Source of the DNA: Nannobrachium achirus
Taxonomy: Eukaryota > Chordata > Actinopteri > Myctophiformes > Myctophidae
Direction of reading: 5' to 3'
Assembly: GCA_963921795.1 (NCBI GenBank)
Contig: OY997659.1
Location: 22,010,159-22,074,158 of the forward strand
Length of the DNA stretch: 64,000 bases
Part shown: one piece after another, positions 11,505 through 23,913 of the stretch
How the letters are laid out: each line of letters begins with the position of its first letter
How positions within the stretch are numbered: the first letter of the stretch is position 1
Notes under the pieces: generated by a model
The model's input: the letters and a program-made list of their open reading frames with translations, nothing else
Told to the model about the DNA's origin: nothing
Database searches by the model: none
Translations under genes and position numbers: made by a program

Positions 11505-12635
11505 AGGAACCTGGATATTTGTAAAGAATCTCTCCCAACCAGACGCACCACGGTGGATTTGAACATCAATCAAGACAAGCACCACCTGCTTCTCTTAATA
11601 CTAAAATACATATTAACCACAACAAGTTGTGAGCTTGTAGATCTGCTATTTTTGCCACGTGAATGGGGGTTATCAGGTATACTGTGTTACCACAGTATCT
11701 CCAAAATCTTTGGAATGAGGGTATTATTGTTTTATTATTGTTTGAGGTTGTGGTTGCTATCATTGAAAGGTTGCTTTACTCTGTCTCCAGCACTCAGAAA
11801 AAGCATCTTCTAGTTGTGGGCTCGCCTAAAGGCGAGCACACGTATGTTATCTTCATTATTTATTTATTTCTATACTAGTCAGTATCCTAAAACTTTGGCG
11901 CGCTTCATCTCCTAAACGCTTACACCTTTCAACACCATTCAAATTTTTATGTGTTCAGCTTACTGAGGACAAGTGTGCGTGTATTTTTCTTTTTGAAATG
12001 TTTTGTAGTTTAATTATAAAAAAATAAAAATGTTTAACTTTAAGCACCCAATGCATTTCCAATGGGTCCCCAGAGTGGAGAGAAGGATAATAGACCCATG
12101 TTTATGTTAAGGCGCTGTGGCTGCAGTGTTCACACTTCAGATATGCTATCTATATCATTGCGTTCACACAGGTCTGCTCTCTGATTTGATCCAAATGTCT
12201 AAGCTGTGTGATGTATAAAACTATAGTTATAGTTAAAACTATAAATAAATGTCCCTCTCCACTCTACTGATTACACAGCTGTGATCAAGAATCAAGTCCG
12301 GGCGATGGGATGTAAATCCCATAGCCATATATCCTAGAGCCCGCAGGGACAGTCAGCCATATTAGTGGTTGTTGTTGGTTGTCAGGGAGATATCAAAACC
12401 AATGCATTTCCAAGTCAGATCCACAAACACAATAAAAGCCATGCTCCACTCCTCAGTCTGGAGTGGCCACATAGAAGAACGCCTTGGTTATAGACATAGT
12501 GGAGGACATATGTGATCTGGGATTGTTAGCCTACAGTATATGCACTCAATATACTCCACTACAGTTGGAGTCCATTTGACAGTTGCTGGTTCCCAAACAC
12601 AGAATCAAAAATGTAGATCTAGAACACATATAATA
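11505..12635. other. no gene seen
   Basis: Contains a half copy of the hairpin motif (11626-11655) and a small palindrome GCTCGCCTAAAGGCGAGC at 11820-11837 followed by TTATTTATTTATTT. No supported coding region. Confidence 0.5.
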
Positions 12636-13212
12636 TGTACAGTACAGTAAGGTTCAGTAGAGTACAGTAAAAGTACAGTAAGGTTCAGTAGAGTACAGTA
12701 AAGTACAGTAAGGTACAGAAAGGTACAGTACAGAAAGGTACAGTAGAGTACAGTACAGTAAGGTACAGTAAAGTACAATACAGTACAGTAAGGTACAGTA
12801 GAGTACAGTAAAGTACAATAAAGTACAGTAAAGTAGAATAAAGTACAGTAAGGTACAGTGGAGTACAGTAAAGTACAGTAGAGTACAGTAAAGTACAGTA
12901 TAGTAAGGTACAGTAGAGTACAGTACAGTAAGGTACAGTACGGTACAGTAGAGTACAGTATAGTATAGTACAGTAAGGTACAGTACAGTACAGTAAGGTA
13001 CAGTAGAGTACAGTACAGTAAGGTACAGTAGAGTACAGTAAAGTACAGTAAGTTACAGTAGAATACAGTAAAGTACAGTACAGTAGAGTACAGTAAAGTA
13101 CAGTAAGTTACAGTACAGTACAGTACAGTACAGTACAGTAAGGTGCAGTACAGTATAGTAAGGTACAGTACAATACTGTAAGGTACTGTACCTTACAGTA
13201 CCTTAAAGTATC
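12636..13212. repeat. GTACAGTA minisatellite
   Basis: About 570 bp built from short blocks such as AGTACAGTA, AAGGTACAGTA and AGAGTACAGTA in irregular order. It ends with an imperfect palindrome (AAGGTACTGTACCTT near 13181). Confidence 0.95.
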
Positions 13213-13744
13213 CTATTTGTTGGGTTGGAACCGAGCCCACACTGTTTCGAAGGAACAGTATTTCTAGTTGTATAAAATATCTCAATTAATAGATTCAGTT
13301 TGTCAAGTATTCACTGTTGGTTGCTGTTAGGATTTGTTTTTACATGGAGAATATGGCTTGTTTACTTATAGCGGTTCACTAGTGCAATGTGTTAAAATAT
13401 GCAAGTCACAGACTGGTGGTGCAACAAAGGACATTCATCAATAAAAGAAAAAGAAAAAAGATTATTCCACTGTCATGCCTGCTCCATTGTGTTTTAATCA
13501 TAATCAAAGTATTTTGGATTGATTAACATCTGATTCATTGTTTGTTAGATCAAAGATTAACATGATCAAACACAGGAGGAGCAGCTGCTCCAGAGTTCAA
13601 TGGACCCACCAAGGGCTTCACACTTTCTGGGTGTGTCTCTTTGAGCATTATTAGTCAATTTTTGGCTGAAAGAGCCATTGGCTTTATCTAGGTGGCAATC
13701 CACATTTAATGATGTTTTTACTTTTTTACCTCTTCTACTCAAAT

Positions 13745-13886
13745 ATTTTTGCCTTTAATGATAGTGAACAGTAGTCTGACAGGAAAATGGGGCGAGAGAG
13801 AATGTCGTCGGGATCGAGAGTCGAACCCGGGACACGCTCTCAGTCGTTAGCAGCCTAGGTACCTTGACCACTACACTAGCCGCCCA
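13745..13886 (-). mobile_element. tRNA-derived SINE
   Basis: On the minus strand an A-box-like TAGTGTAGTGGTCAAGG (13862-13878) is followed 34 nt later by a B-box GGGTTCGACTC (13818-13828). The body ends TTAAAGGCAAAAATATTT, a tail typical of fish tRNA SINEs. Cloverleaf stems are not preserved, so it is not a functional tRNA gene. Confidence 0.7.
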
Positions 13887-14164
13887 GGCCTTCTACTCAA
13901 CTCTGTCTACATTAATGACATTTTCTTCAGGTGTGAATTGCCATTGATTACTCTCAACAATGATGATCAATGACATGTGGCAGTGATTATGATGGAGCCG
14001 TTGCTTTTGGCTTTATTGGTCCTAGAGATGATGACAGAGAGGGGGCTGTTGATATTGATATTGTTACATTGTTTTTGAATTTGGATTATTGACTGATTTA
14101 AATTTGGATCAGGAGTCAGGACCACTACACCAGAGTTAGAATCTGTAGTACCTCAGCGGAGAGT

Positions 14165-14282
<118 letters not shown>

Positions 14283-14399
14283 ACCAATAATGCATATCTC
14301 TGCTTTCGGGCAAAAAAAACAAACTCCAAAATGTTAAAGAGGTGGTGCCATAGTTTTGTACTTTTTCTGTTTTGTATGTGTCTATGAAGTTAACATTAC

Positions 14400-15111
14400 T
14401 CTGCATGGGCTGGGATTATGTGTATTGTGTGTACTGTGTATTGTTGGTCACTTCCTGAAAGCTGAGAGCCTCTGAGTCAAAAGGCCCAACTGAAAAACAC
14501 TGAGTTAATGACATCATATAATCAACTCCTCCCCCTTTACCATACACCCAACATTGTGGGTGTGGCTAACTTCAGCTGGGTCACCACCCACCCGGCAACC
14601 AGGCATAATGAACTGGTGGGTGCAAAACATAATTTTAACACTTTCTGTAGACTTTTTTGGAAAACATCTTCCTCCTAGTATAATCATGGCACCACATCTT
14701 AAAAATGTCAGGAAATGAAAAAAATTAAAACTAAATATAAGTTTTTCAGGAAATAAAGAAAACCATATATTTTCAAAACAAAGCAATACTGGCTCATTAA
14801 AGTTGGTATTGTGACTTTAGGCTATATATAGTCAGATACTTGCATGTGTCATTGTATTATCACCACCACCGTTTTCTTCCATCACCTCCTAAAAACGAGG
14901 AATTACTTCTTCCCGGTTACATCATCGACGTGTCAGGTGACGTACCGGCAACCCCAGAAGTGGTGACCCATAGGCTAGCGAACCGCGCCATCCAGTATCA
15001 AAAAAACATATATCGGGATACTCGAGTTTGGCGGTGCGGGACATTCGGCGATAGCTTGGGAAACTCGGGTTATAGGCAGACAATGAGTTAATCTCCTTTT
15101 CCACTGCCACT
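14400..15111. other. no gene seen
   Basis: A CG-containing stretch at 14915-15075 stands out from AT-rich surroundings but has no recognisable product. Confidence 0.4.
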
Positions 15112-15134
15112 GCCCCCCCCCCCCCCCCCCCCCC
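15112..15134. repeat. poly-C tract
   Basis: A C run of about 20 bases followed by a CT/T-rich segment. Similar C runs occur at 36183 and 63548. Confidence 0.95.
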
Positions 15135-16461
15135 TTCTTCTTGTCTTTTTTTCTTGATTCTTTTTCCTGCTTGGCCCTGTTATCGCTGCTTGCAGCTATA
15201 TTTAGCTATATATAACTATGAGATGCTCTAATGAGCTGGTTTGTAAACTAGTCAGGCTGGACAGGCCTAGCCTGGTTAATAAACCAGACCGCACACGCAG
15301 TGAGGAATTGGTATGAGCAACGCCAGGCTAGGACAGGCCCCGCCTATGGGCTAGAAACGGTCCTGATATTTTCTAGACTCAACATCATGGTCAGGTTTTC
15401 CTTTTTTTTTTTTTTTTTTGCTCTCCCAAACTGAGAGGAACGTGCATCGGCCTGACCCCCTCTGTGCTCGTGGCTCGTCCCGGAGGCTATACGTCCTCGT
15501 CAGCACCCTTGAAGTAGCCTAGTGTTGTTATATATAAGGGAACCCATTTTGCTCAGTAGTGCTACTAGTGGCCAAAGACTCTGCTGCAATCCAACTTCAA
15601 AATTAAGAACAATTCACGAATAATCCGTTTTTGTCTATTGAGCTGCATTTGAGTCAACAAAAGCACACACGAGATATAACATCAAAACGGGAGCTCGCCA
15701 CCTTTTATATGACCATTCACCCAAACTACAAAGCCCTTCCTGAAAACTATTTAAATGCAAACTGTATACGTTTTCCACTCCAAAGCTCAATGAGAAGCTC
15801 AAGAGATAGTCATGTACTGTACTGTAGCTGACTGAGCAGTGCAAGTTGGCTGATATGTGACTGCTACTACTGAGCAGCCGGAGGTTAATTGGATCAGCCA
15901 TATGGTTTTCTGAGACATGCAGACAGAGTCAGTGGTCACTGGGATTAGAATTTAGCTGCCTACACAGACTTACTCGGCCTACTACTGCAAAAGGTCCCAC
16001 AACTAAGGTATACAAATAAAAGAATCACAATAGTAATGTAAACATCCACAAAAAAAACTCTTTTCTGTAATACCATTGATATGGGATCTTGCCGTCTCTT
16101 TAATTCCCCCATGCCTTATTCATAAACATACAGTATGGCATGCCTAATGCCTTATACATAAACATACCAGATTTGTCCGCTGACAGAGTTTGTCCATGAC
16201 CACAACACAAGCCAATTCTGATCAAGATGTAATCATCAGATTTTATGATTCGATTCGATTCGAAAATGCCACAAATCATGAACTGATCTGAGTTGCAATC
16301 ACATATTGAAGGGCCTCTAAACAAAGCAGACAATATAGGCATGTACAGATGTTTTGGAACCACTTCGTAAGGCAGTCTGTCATTGTGCTTAAAATAATAG
16401 TTGAGATATATATACAGTATGTGTGTATATAGCATTTGTCTTTGTATTGACAGCTTTATGC
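15135..16461. other. no gene seen
   Basis: A degraded repeat with AGCCTGGTTAATAAACCAGA near 15268 and a T run at 15402. The 183-codon minus-strand frame ending at 16100 has no recognisable domain and crosses the hAT MITE, so it is rejected as a gene. Confidence 0.4.
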
Positions 16462-16469
16462 ACTGCAAC

Positions 16470-16733
16470 CAGGGCTTGACATTAACTTGAGGCACTTGTC
16501 CTTTGGACAAGTACATTTCCCATTCACTTGTCCGGGCACAAAAGTCACAAAAAATGAGACATTTCACAGTAATAGGAGTCAGACATTGAAATAGAATAAA
16601 TAACAAAAGGACTGCTAACGACCCCCCTCCACTTATAATATCGGCAGACATGAAGCAGAAAGGTACATTTTGAATGAACTTGTCCGGAAAGATGTATTAC
16701 TTGTCCCGGACAACAGGACAATGTCATGCCCTG
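16470..16733. mobile_element. hAT MITE with perfect 8-bp target duplication
   Basis: Ends CAGGGCTTGACATT and AATGTCATGCCCTG are inverted repeats with one mismatch. Directly flanking them is ACTGCAAC at 16462-16469 and 16734-16741. An 8-bp duplication plus a CAG...CTG end is the hAT signature. Length 264 bp, no coding capacity. Confidence 0.9.
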
Positions 16734-17504
16734 ACTGCAACCCTACTATAACATCCCTCTGTGTATGTATAGTTGTTGTTCTTTCTGACAGTCATATCAT
16801 GCACTGACATATTTGCTCAGGTTACATATCGCACTTGAACAAGCATCACAGTCATCGAATCTGAGCCTTCAACAACTACTTCTGTTTTCTGATTTCTTTC
16901 CCATAAATTGAAATGCAGATGTCACTTTAGTCAGTGTTCCTATGGAAACACTAGCTAGTTGAGCAGTCGTTGTGGCTGGAGCTCTACTTAGATCTTTTCC
17001 TCTTGCCATCTTGATCCAAATGTGGGCCTGCTCAGCATTTCTACTCACCTGCTGTGTTCTGAGCCAACTCTCTGTCAATACTGTTGGGAAATCCCTGCGG
17101 GAGTACATTTTTTGTTCACCGGGGCAGATTTCTAAAGGGGTACGTGTAATCTTGGATGCTGTTCAAGTTCTTCTCAAGCCACACAGCAGATTTTGACATG
17201 AATGTCAAATCAACTTGGCGGAAGTACGAGCATGTGACACTATTGGATTCTAGTGATAAGGACATTAAGCCAAATCAATTCATTCACATTGTAATTCATT
17301 ATACCATTCATTAAGGAAATAGATTCATAATCATATATTTCACCACAGAGTCCTCATTTGCAAGTAAACAGTTTTGCTAGAAAGGGATGGTCTGTGTCCT
17401 TGTTTACAGCAATGTTACATATTTATTTAATGTTGATCAAAAAAGCTGTCTGATAGAATAAATAAGGCTAAACAAATGTGATAAGCAACATTTTGCACAG
17501 CGGG

Positions 17505-18450
17505 GGCATCCCTCTATTCAGAAACACCCCTACTTAGAAAGGTCACCAGCACTTTCGCCTATAACATTTTCGCCTTCACGCATTTGGTCTTTTCGCGTGG
17601 CTTTTTCACCGTGGAGGAGAGCCTTTTCACCAGGCCTGTCTGGTCGATTCACCGCTGTTGAAGAGCCATTTTGCCTACCCTCAGACTGTCCATGTTTGCT
17701 TGCCAGTGGTGTTACCTGTCAAACAACGGTGACGGCTATCCTATGCAATGCCACTCCATAGAAATCACATTAATAGGCTACAGATTAGAAGTTAAAACTA
17801 TTGGAATCATTTAGGGCTTTGCACAGGGCAAAAAGTCCACAGTCCGGTCCTCCTAAAGCACGATGTTATTTCTCTCTGATGCGTATGCAGAGAGCACAGA
17901 CTGGGCAGCTCAGAGTGCCAGTGGCGTCAGTAAAAAAAAAGCTAAGGTATGGCAACATAAAACTAACCCTAACTCTACCCCCAACCCTAAACCTAACCTC
18001 AGAAAACTTTACCTCAGTAACTAACCTGCCGACGCTAAGTAACTAACCTGCCTTACGCTAAGTAACTAACCTGCCTTACGCTAAATAACTAACCTGCCTT
18101 ACGCTAAGTAACTAACCTGCCGACGCGTCGGAACAGCGGATAGTCGGGATAGTGAGCGGACCCCCCTGTGGATAAGGTATGGCAACATGTTGCCATACCT
18201 TAGCTTTTTCTGAACTGACGCCACTGGACACCACTGTCACAGTCAAAATAATATGTAAATGACAAGGGTAATATGGAACCATGGACAGCGTGGGCGAAAT
18301 GGCTCTTCAACGGCGGTGAAACGGCCAGATAGGTTAGGTGAAAACACTCTCCTCCACGGCAAAAGTGCCCCGCGAAAAGACCTGGCGAAAATGTTAAAGG
18401 CGATTAAGCCTGACACCCTTAGAAACACCCCTATTCAGAAATACCCCCAC
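17505..18450. mobile_element. diverged foldback element with long inverted arms
   Basis: The arm at about 17508-17695 is matched in inverted form at about 18283-18448. Paired landmarks include CTATTCAGAAACACCCCT, AACATTTTCGCC, CGTGGAGGAGAG and GTTGAAGAGCCATTT. The arms are about 170-190 nt and clearly diverged. A separate MITE (17919-18226) sits in the loop. Confidence 0.75.
17919..18226. mobile_element. hAT-like MITE (CAGTGGCGTCAGT ends), nested
   Basis: The left end reads CAGTGGCGTCAGT, then AAGCTAAGGTATGGCAACAT. The right end is its inverted repeat, and the CAACATGTTG junction there forms a 28-nt perfect palindrome (18174-18201). The interior has about five repeats of CTAAGTAACTAACCTGCC (17995-18125) and a CCCTAAC-like tract. 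The same family with a clean 8-bp duplication lies at 45090-45254. Confidence 0.75.
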
Positions 18451-18464
18451 TGAGGTTAGGGTTA

Positions 18465-18659
18465 TGCTGCATTCACACTGAGAGAAGCCAAGCTAATGGT
18501 TGGCTTAATTGGGAATTCAATGTAATCTCTATGCAAACCAGCTTTTAAAATTCCCAAGCTTTTTTCAAGCTTGGAAATTTTAAAAGCTGGTTTGCATAGA
18601 GATTACATTGAATTACCAAGCCAACCATTAGCTTGGCTTCTCTCATTGTGAATGCAGCA
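18465..18659. mobile_element. hairpin MITE, 95-nt arms, inserted in telomere-like DNA
   Basis: Almost the whole 195 bp folds on itself: TGCTGCATTCACA at one end, the inverse at the other, and AAGCTTTTTTCAAGCTTGG at the centre. Flanking TTA triplets (18462-18464, 18660-18662) fit a 3-bp TWA duplication as in Harbinger-type elements. Both flanks are TTAGGG-like (18453-18464 and 18660-18690). Confidence 0.85.
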
Positions 18660-19030
18660 TTAGGGTTTAGGTTAGGGTTAGGTGACACCTCTATTTAGAA
18701 TAATGGAAGTCAATCTTCTGAATGAGGTGTTCCTGAACCTGCCCTTGGTTGGATATACTTTGACAACCGCAAATGCCCGGATAAATTATATTCTATTATA
18801 CAGCTATATGAATTCTATATTGTTTTATTAACATTGTATAGCTGCCCAGTGTGAAGTGGTGAAGCTCAATTTTGCTAATGGAGATAAAAAGTGAACAGCA
18901 GCACCTTCAGTGCCCAATGCCAATATAAAGCTTTTTCACAGTGGATGTAAAATAATTTATCTCATAAGCAAAAGAAAAGCCTTAATCTTTGGCAAATGTG
19001 AAGTTTAGGTCTATTACATGACATAAACAA

Positions 19031-19277
19031 TGGGGCTGTTAAGTATGACATCATTTTGTAGGCAGAGGAGAATTTCTGCCCCCAGTTTCCTCGAATCTTT
19101 TTACTATTTTTACTATTTACACATTTTTCTTCTCTTTGTTGTTGAAAGGAAAGTGTTAGAATTATACTTTAGTCGTTATTTTTGTCTCGGATCTGTTGAA
19201 ATAGCGAGGGACAGAAAATGCTCTGGGGGCAGAGTTCTCCTCTGCCTACAAAATGATGTCACAGCTTAAAAGCCCCA
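19031..19277. mobile_element. MITE with inverted ends of about 50 nt
   Basis: The left end TGGGGCTGTTAAG...ACATCATTTTGTAGGCAG is repeated inverted at the right, ending GCCCCA at 19277. The loop of about 140 bp is AT-rich. No target duplication was confirmed. Confidence 0.8.
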
Positions 19278-19539
19278 TAGCCTATCTTCAGGGGGGTTTT
19301 CTCAGGAAACCCTTAAGCATAGGAAAAGCCTATTATGCTTGTTATGTCTGTCCACTAACCATCTCATGGTGTGTAATGCTTTAAGTTTAAATCAAGGTAA
19401 CTGGACTGTTACCAGGAATAGCTCAGCTCTTACCCTGCCCTGCCTGCATCTAAGAATGCCAACCTAACCTATAACTAAAAACTGCAGCCAGTCAAATGAG
19501 TCAGTCATTGATTGCCCCTCTCATTGGATCAGCTGGTTG

Positions 19540-19977
19540 TCAGTTAGGTGGGAGCCAATGGCTGCATTCTCTGAAACGCTGGACCCGAGGAGGATGCTGT
19601 TTATCGAATTATCCCCTTTACTTTCTCTATCAGTGTCTCAAGTGGAGTTGGAGGAGGGTGCTTTGTGTGTGCGCATGCCGAGACGAGGCGCAACTGCGGG
19701 GAAATTAGCTGTTTGGTTGCAGCGAACACCGCGTCTCTTGGAATTGACCTTAGTTAGATCACAGAATACGCTCTGTTTATTTCTCATCCGTTGGAGAGCG
19801 AGCAAAACGGACATAAAACGGTGGTCGATGGAGTTGAATGTGTTGCTGCCGTGACTCGCACCGCCTCCTCCACCTGCAGCTGCAGAGCCGCGCGCTCACG
19901 ACACCAGAAAACGCACGTCAAGGCGACAGCCGTCGTTTGTTACCCCGGCCCGGTTCGGTTGAATCTCGGTCGCAAAG
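19540..19977 (+). promoter_or_regulatory. cdk5r2: probable promoter / 5' UTR of cdk5r2, start of CpG-rich zone
   Basis: CG content rises from about 19650 into the coding region, as in many neuronal CpG-island promoters. No TATA box or unique transcription start can be fixed from sequence alone. Several upstream ATGs open short frames that overlap the coding start region and are treated as shadows. Confidence 0.4.
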
Positions 19978-20910
19978 ATGGGAACCGTACTCTCCATTTC
20001 CCCGACGTCCAAGAAGGGGGCTATAATGGACCTCGAAGCCTCGAAGGAGAACGGAGGAGTCAACAATAAAAACGACAAGAGCATCAAGCGGCACTCGATG
20101 ATCGTCTCCACGCTCACGTGGAAGAGGCTGGTGCCCAATTCGGCCAAGAAGAAAAGTGCCAAGAAAGTCAACCCCACCAACCCCCTGCCGCCTATCATCC
20201 AGAACGTGGCTCAGCTCAACAACGAAAACCTGAAGAAATCGCACCATCAAAACGAAGAGAAGAAACAACCCAAAGCGCCCATCCCCGTGCCCGTTCCCAC
20301 GGTTCCTCCGCCCCAGAACAACCTCCAGTCCGCACCGGGTACCCAGGTGGTGGTGGGCCAGACCGGCAAGCTCTCCACGGTCCAGAAGCAGCCCAGCAGC
20401 CTCTCCCTGCTCTCCCCGAGGCGGGTGGTCATCCAGGCCAGCACCGGCGAGCTGCTGCGCTGCCTGGGGAGCTTCATGTGCCGGCGGTGCCACAAGGTGA
20501 AGGAGCTAACGAGCGGCGACGTGATTCTGTGGTTCCGCAACGTCGATCGCACTCTGCTGATCCAGGGCTGGCAGGACCAAGGGTTTATCACGCCGGCCAA
20601 CCTGGTGTTCGTGTACCTGCTGTGCCAGGACGCCGTGACGGACGATATTGACAGTGCGAACGAGCTGCACGGCGCCTTCCTGAGCTGCCTCTACCTCGCC
20701 TACTCCTACATGGGCAACGAGATCTCCTACCCGCTCAAGCCGTTCATGATCGAGGCCAACAGGGACGTTTTCTGGGAGAGGTCGCTGGGCATCATCAACA
20801 GGATGAGCAGCAAAATGCTGCTGTTGAATTCAGACCCGCACTTTTTCACCGAGGTGTTTCAGGACCTCAAGAACCAACAAGAGATCAGTGATTCAAATTT
20901 GGACCGTTGA
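19978..20910 (+). CDS. cdk5r2: cyclin-dependent kinase 5 activator 2 (p39-like), single exon
   Basis: 310 residues, complete. It activates CDK5 in neurons by wrapping the kinase with a cyclin-box-like fold. The N-terminus MGTVLSISP carries Gly2 for myristoylation, which ties p35/p39 to membranes. A basic segment follows at residues 37-63 (KRHSM..., TWKRLVP, AKKKSAKK), then a low-complexity Pro/Gln linker (about 95-145). The conserved activator domain runs from about 148 to 300, with RRVVIQASTGELLRCL, LIQGWQDQGFITPANLVFVY, AYSYMGNEISYPLKPF and DPHFFTEVFQDLKN. It ends in LDR like the mammalian proteins. TLTWKRLV, QASTGELL and ANLVFVYLL favour p39 over p35. Start context is AAGATGG, a good Kozak match. 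The mammalian p39 is longer, mainly through Pro/Gly/Ala-rich inserts. Gene order with fev and cryba2 supports orthology. Teleosts carry duplicates; which one this is cannot be decided here. Confidence 0.97.
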   Translation: MGTVLSISPTSKKGAIMDLEASKENGGVNNKNDKSIKRHSMIVSTLTWKRLVPNSAKKKSAKKVNPTNPLPPIIQNVAQLNNENLKKSHHQNEEKKQPKAPIPVPVPTVPPPQNNLQSAPGTQVVVGQTGKLSTVQKQPSSLSLLSPRRVVIQASTGELLRCLGSFMCRRCHKVKELTSGDVILWFRNVDRTLLIQGWQDQGFITPANLVFVYLLCQDAVTDDIDSANELHGAFLSCLYLAYSYMGNEISYPLKPFMIEANRDVFWERSLGIINRMSSKMLLLNSDPHFFTEVFQDLKNQQEISDSNLDR

Positions 20911-22640
20911 TTATTTAAGTCCCGTGGGTGATGAGAGAAAATGGCAATGGATTTTTCTTGGAATATCTCAAAATCCCTGGATGGTGATTTTGAATGTAAA
21001 TGCTCATGTTCGAGGGTGACCACCTTTTCCATTATAGGTAGAATATAACTACGTCTAAAACACAGCAGGCTTTTATAGGCCTATTTCAAGATGGTGTTTA
21101 GACTACAGTTTAGGAGACATCGTTCACTGCATGCCAACAGTACACGAAATATCCCCATTTGTAATCCTTTGATTGAAATTGAGACAACCGTGAATGGTTT
21201 GTAAAGCTAGTAGCTACACCTGTAAATTAGGCTATAGTATCTCAAATCGATCAAAACGCGATTGAAGTCATTCAATCATTAAACAATCATGTCCAGAGAT
21301 AATGAACGATTAGCCTACTTTGGGCTTTAAACTAAGTGGATGCTAAAGATGAAGCGAGTTTTCTCGAGCAACGAGAATAGCAACAGGCATGCTTTTTTTG
21401 GGACATACGGAGCTGTCCAGGGTGCTGACCTGTGAAGGTGATTATAACCCCTTGTCCCTCCTAGACACGCTATAAATACTGTAGGACATCACCACTGCAG
21501 GGCCAAATGATACTTAACGGGGCCAAAGCCAACTTAATATAAAATATAATATAATAGATGCTTATAACAACTTAGTTGTAAACAGAGGAATGAGTCACAC
21601 ATTTTAACCCATACTCCAACTCGTAAATTATCTCTGATGATGGTGAGATGCAACAGGTATCAGATAAACTGTGTTTTTAGGTTTCCAGTGAAATAATTAA
21701 TAATGCACTGATGCAAAAACTAGCCTAAATGCTATTTAAAAATCATCAATTCTATAATAAGTGGGTTGTTGATTCAGTGTTTCAATGAGAGATTGTGAGC
21801 AGTTAAAATGTGTATGGATGTATGTATATAAAATAGAGCTATTGAAGGGGAATGGCATACCCCTTCAATATCCCACAGTCCCTTGGACTAAAAGATAAAA
21901 TTAACACTGAGGATTGTAATGTGTATAATCTGCCAATGGCCTCTGAAATGTTTTGTTTTGAAAATGAAGTGGAAGGGAGAGATTCAGCACTGTATAGCAT
22001 AGGAATGTATAGTTTTGTTTTTGTTTTATTCAAGAGATTATATTATCTGACGTGCCAACTATGAAATACTCTCGGCCTGAAAATAAGGTTTACATGTAAA
22101 TACCCAGATATAAAGCTGATTTTCTTTTTTATATTTGCTCTTTATTTATATTTTTTCTCTGCCTGTTTCAATGGTTTTGTGTATGTTGTAGTTAAAGCAT
22201 AACAAAAGCAAAAGTTTGTTGGTTGAATGTTATATTTGCCCTATTCTGTAAATGTACAGTGGAACCAAGCTTGCAGGGTTCAATTCACTTTCGATTCAGT
22301 TCGACACATCATTATTATTATTACTACTCTCCTTAAAACACTGATGGTATTGTAAAACTCTTGGCATGGAAAGTGTCTTATATTCATGAATAGATGACAG
22401 CAAAGGTTCTGTCATTAGGAAAATCAATTGCAGTTTCTATTTACTGGAAGTGAATTGACCTCCCACCCAGACACCAAGCTTTTAGGGCGACCCTGATAGT
22501 TGTAATTGGGTCTCTGGTCCTCATAATGTGACCATTGCCATGCTGTGACGTGAGCCTGCTATTGGACAGTGGACTATGATGCTGCTACAGTATTTTGCAC
22601 AGCTGTGATCAAACAGTGAATAAAAACTCTTATTGTCTTG
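20911..22640 (+). other. cdk5r2: probable 3' UTR of cdk5r2 and flank
   Basis: No coding sequence. The first AATAAA on this strand followed by GT-rich DNA that I noticed is at 22619-22624, about 1.7 kb from the stop. A second is near 22954. Transcript evidence would be needed to fix the end. Confidence 0.4.
22619..22624 (+). terminator. cdk5r2: candidate poly(A) signal AATAAA for cdk5r2
   Basis: Canonical hexamer in GTGAATAAAAACTC, followed by T/GT-rich sequence. The distance from the stop is plausible for a neuronal transcript, but this is unverified. Confidence 0.3.
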
Positions 22641-23913
22641 CACAGTGATATAATGTAATGGTCATAATGCTAGTGTTTGCGTCCGGACACTAGAGTGTTC
22701 CCTTAAGGCTTTGCAGTTGTCACAATTCCTATTATTGGATAACGTCAATGAATAAGACAGAACAACATTCATATGTCACCCACAGACAATGATATGTATT
22801 AAGTGTTCAGTTCCCTCATGTGAAACTCTTTTTGTGTTAGGTTCAGAACAATGAGAATGCATTCTGGCATTCACCACATTGAGCGTTCATTCAATCTACT
22901 TGTTAATGAATGGTGAATGCAGTACTGTACTTGTTTATGATGACTAAGAAAATAAATACAACTTTAGAAATACATTCATTGACTAATATGTCTTGTATAC
23001 ATTTCAACTGGTCACACTTTGGTAACCTGACTCAGGCCAAGAGTGTGTATGTGTGCAATGTGCATGTATCATCAATACTCTATTGCTAATTTGTGCCTGT
23101 GTATGTGTGTGTAACCTGTCTACAAGATTATCTTTGTTCAGTAACAGTTTGTAGAGGCGGTGGTGAACTTGGACAGCCTGGCCTCTTAACCGCTCTCATC
23201 ACCCACTAATCCATTGACTTTTGGGAACACTTAAGACATGGTTATGCAATGGAAATGCCTCCATGACGAATGGGATAACTGCGCACATGCACTGGCTGCA
23301 ACTGTAAGATAGCCCTTTGGCATGAAAGTCCTTGGCGTAATTTTCAATTTCAAATGCTACTGGCCAAATTCGTCACAGAGATTAATTCTGCAATTTGTCC
23401 TCCTCAAATATGCCAGTCGATGCAGTGATGTGGCGTATATTGGCATATATAGAAGACATATTTGGTATCTCATTAACTGTCCTGGGAAATCTAAATTGGG
23501 GGCCATGCACTATAATGTAAACAGTAGAAGAAGAAAAAATACAAAAACAAGAACATGTTAATCAGTAGTTATAAGCTACCTTTCAATCTGTCAAAGTGAT
23601 AAATACATTTTCTGCGATACGATGTCAAAGCTTCTAGAATAGTCAATTAAAGTTAGATGAAATCAGGTGAAATTCTTACCATACCTTTACAGTGCATTAA
23701 AGTACATTTATGTGTGTATAGGACAGCAGAGGGGTTTCCTTCTGTTTTTGTGAATTGAACACGTGGGCGCAAGGTTTCCTTCACTTGATTGGTTGGAATT
23801 TGCTGCAGTCTCCGATAGAACCGTGTCTCTATCTCCCTCCCTGGCTCCATCTCTCTCTCCCTCTCCCTTCCCCCTAAGTCTGATTTTTGCTTTGTTGTAC
23901 GACGGTGTTGCAC
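22641..23913. other. no gene seen; unique-looking
   Basis: No supported frame or transposon ends. Confidence 0.4.

Noticed and set aside
16100-16651. 183-codon minus-strand frame
   Set aside because: Crosses a hAT MITE and has no recognisable domain.
19918-20651. Long overlapping frames (191 and 177 codons) over cdk5r2
   Set aside because: Byproducts of GC-rich coding sequence; only the 310-residue frame matches a known family.
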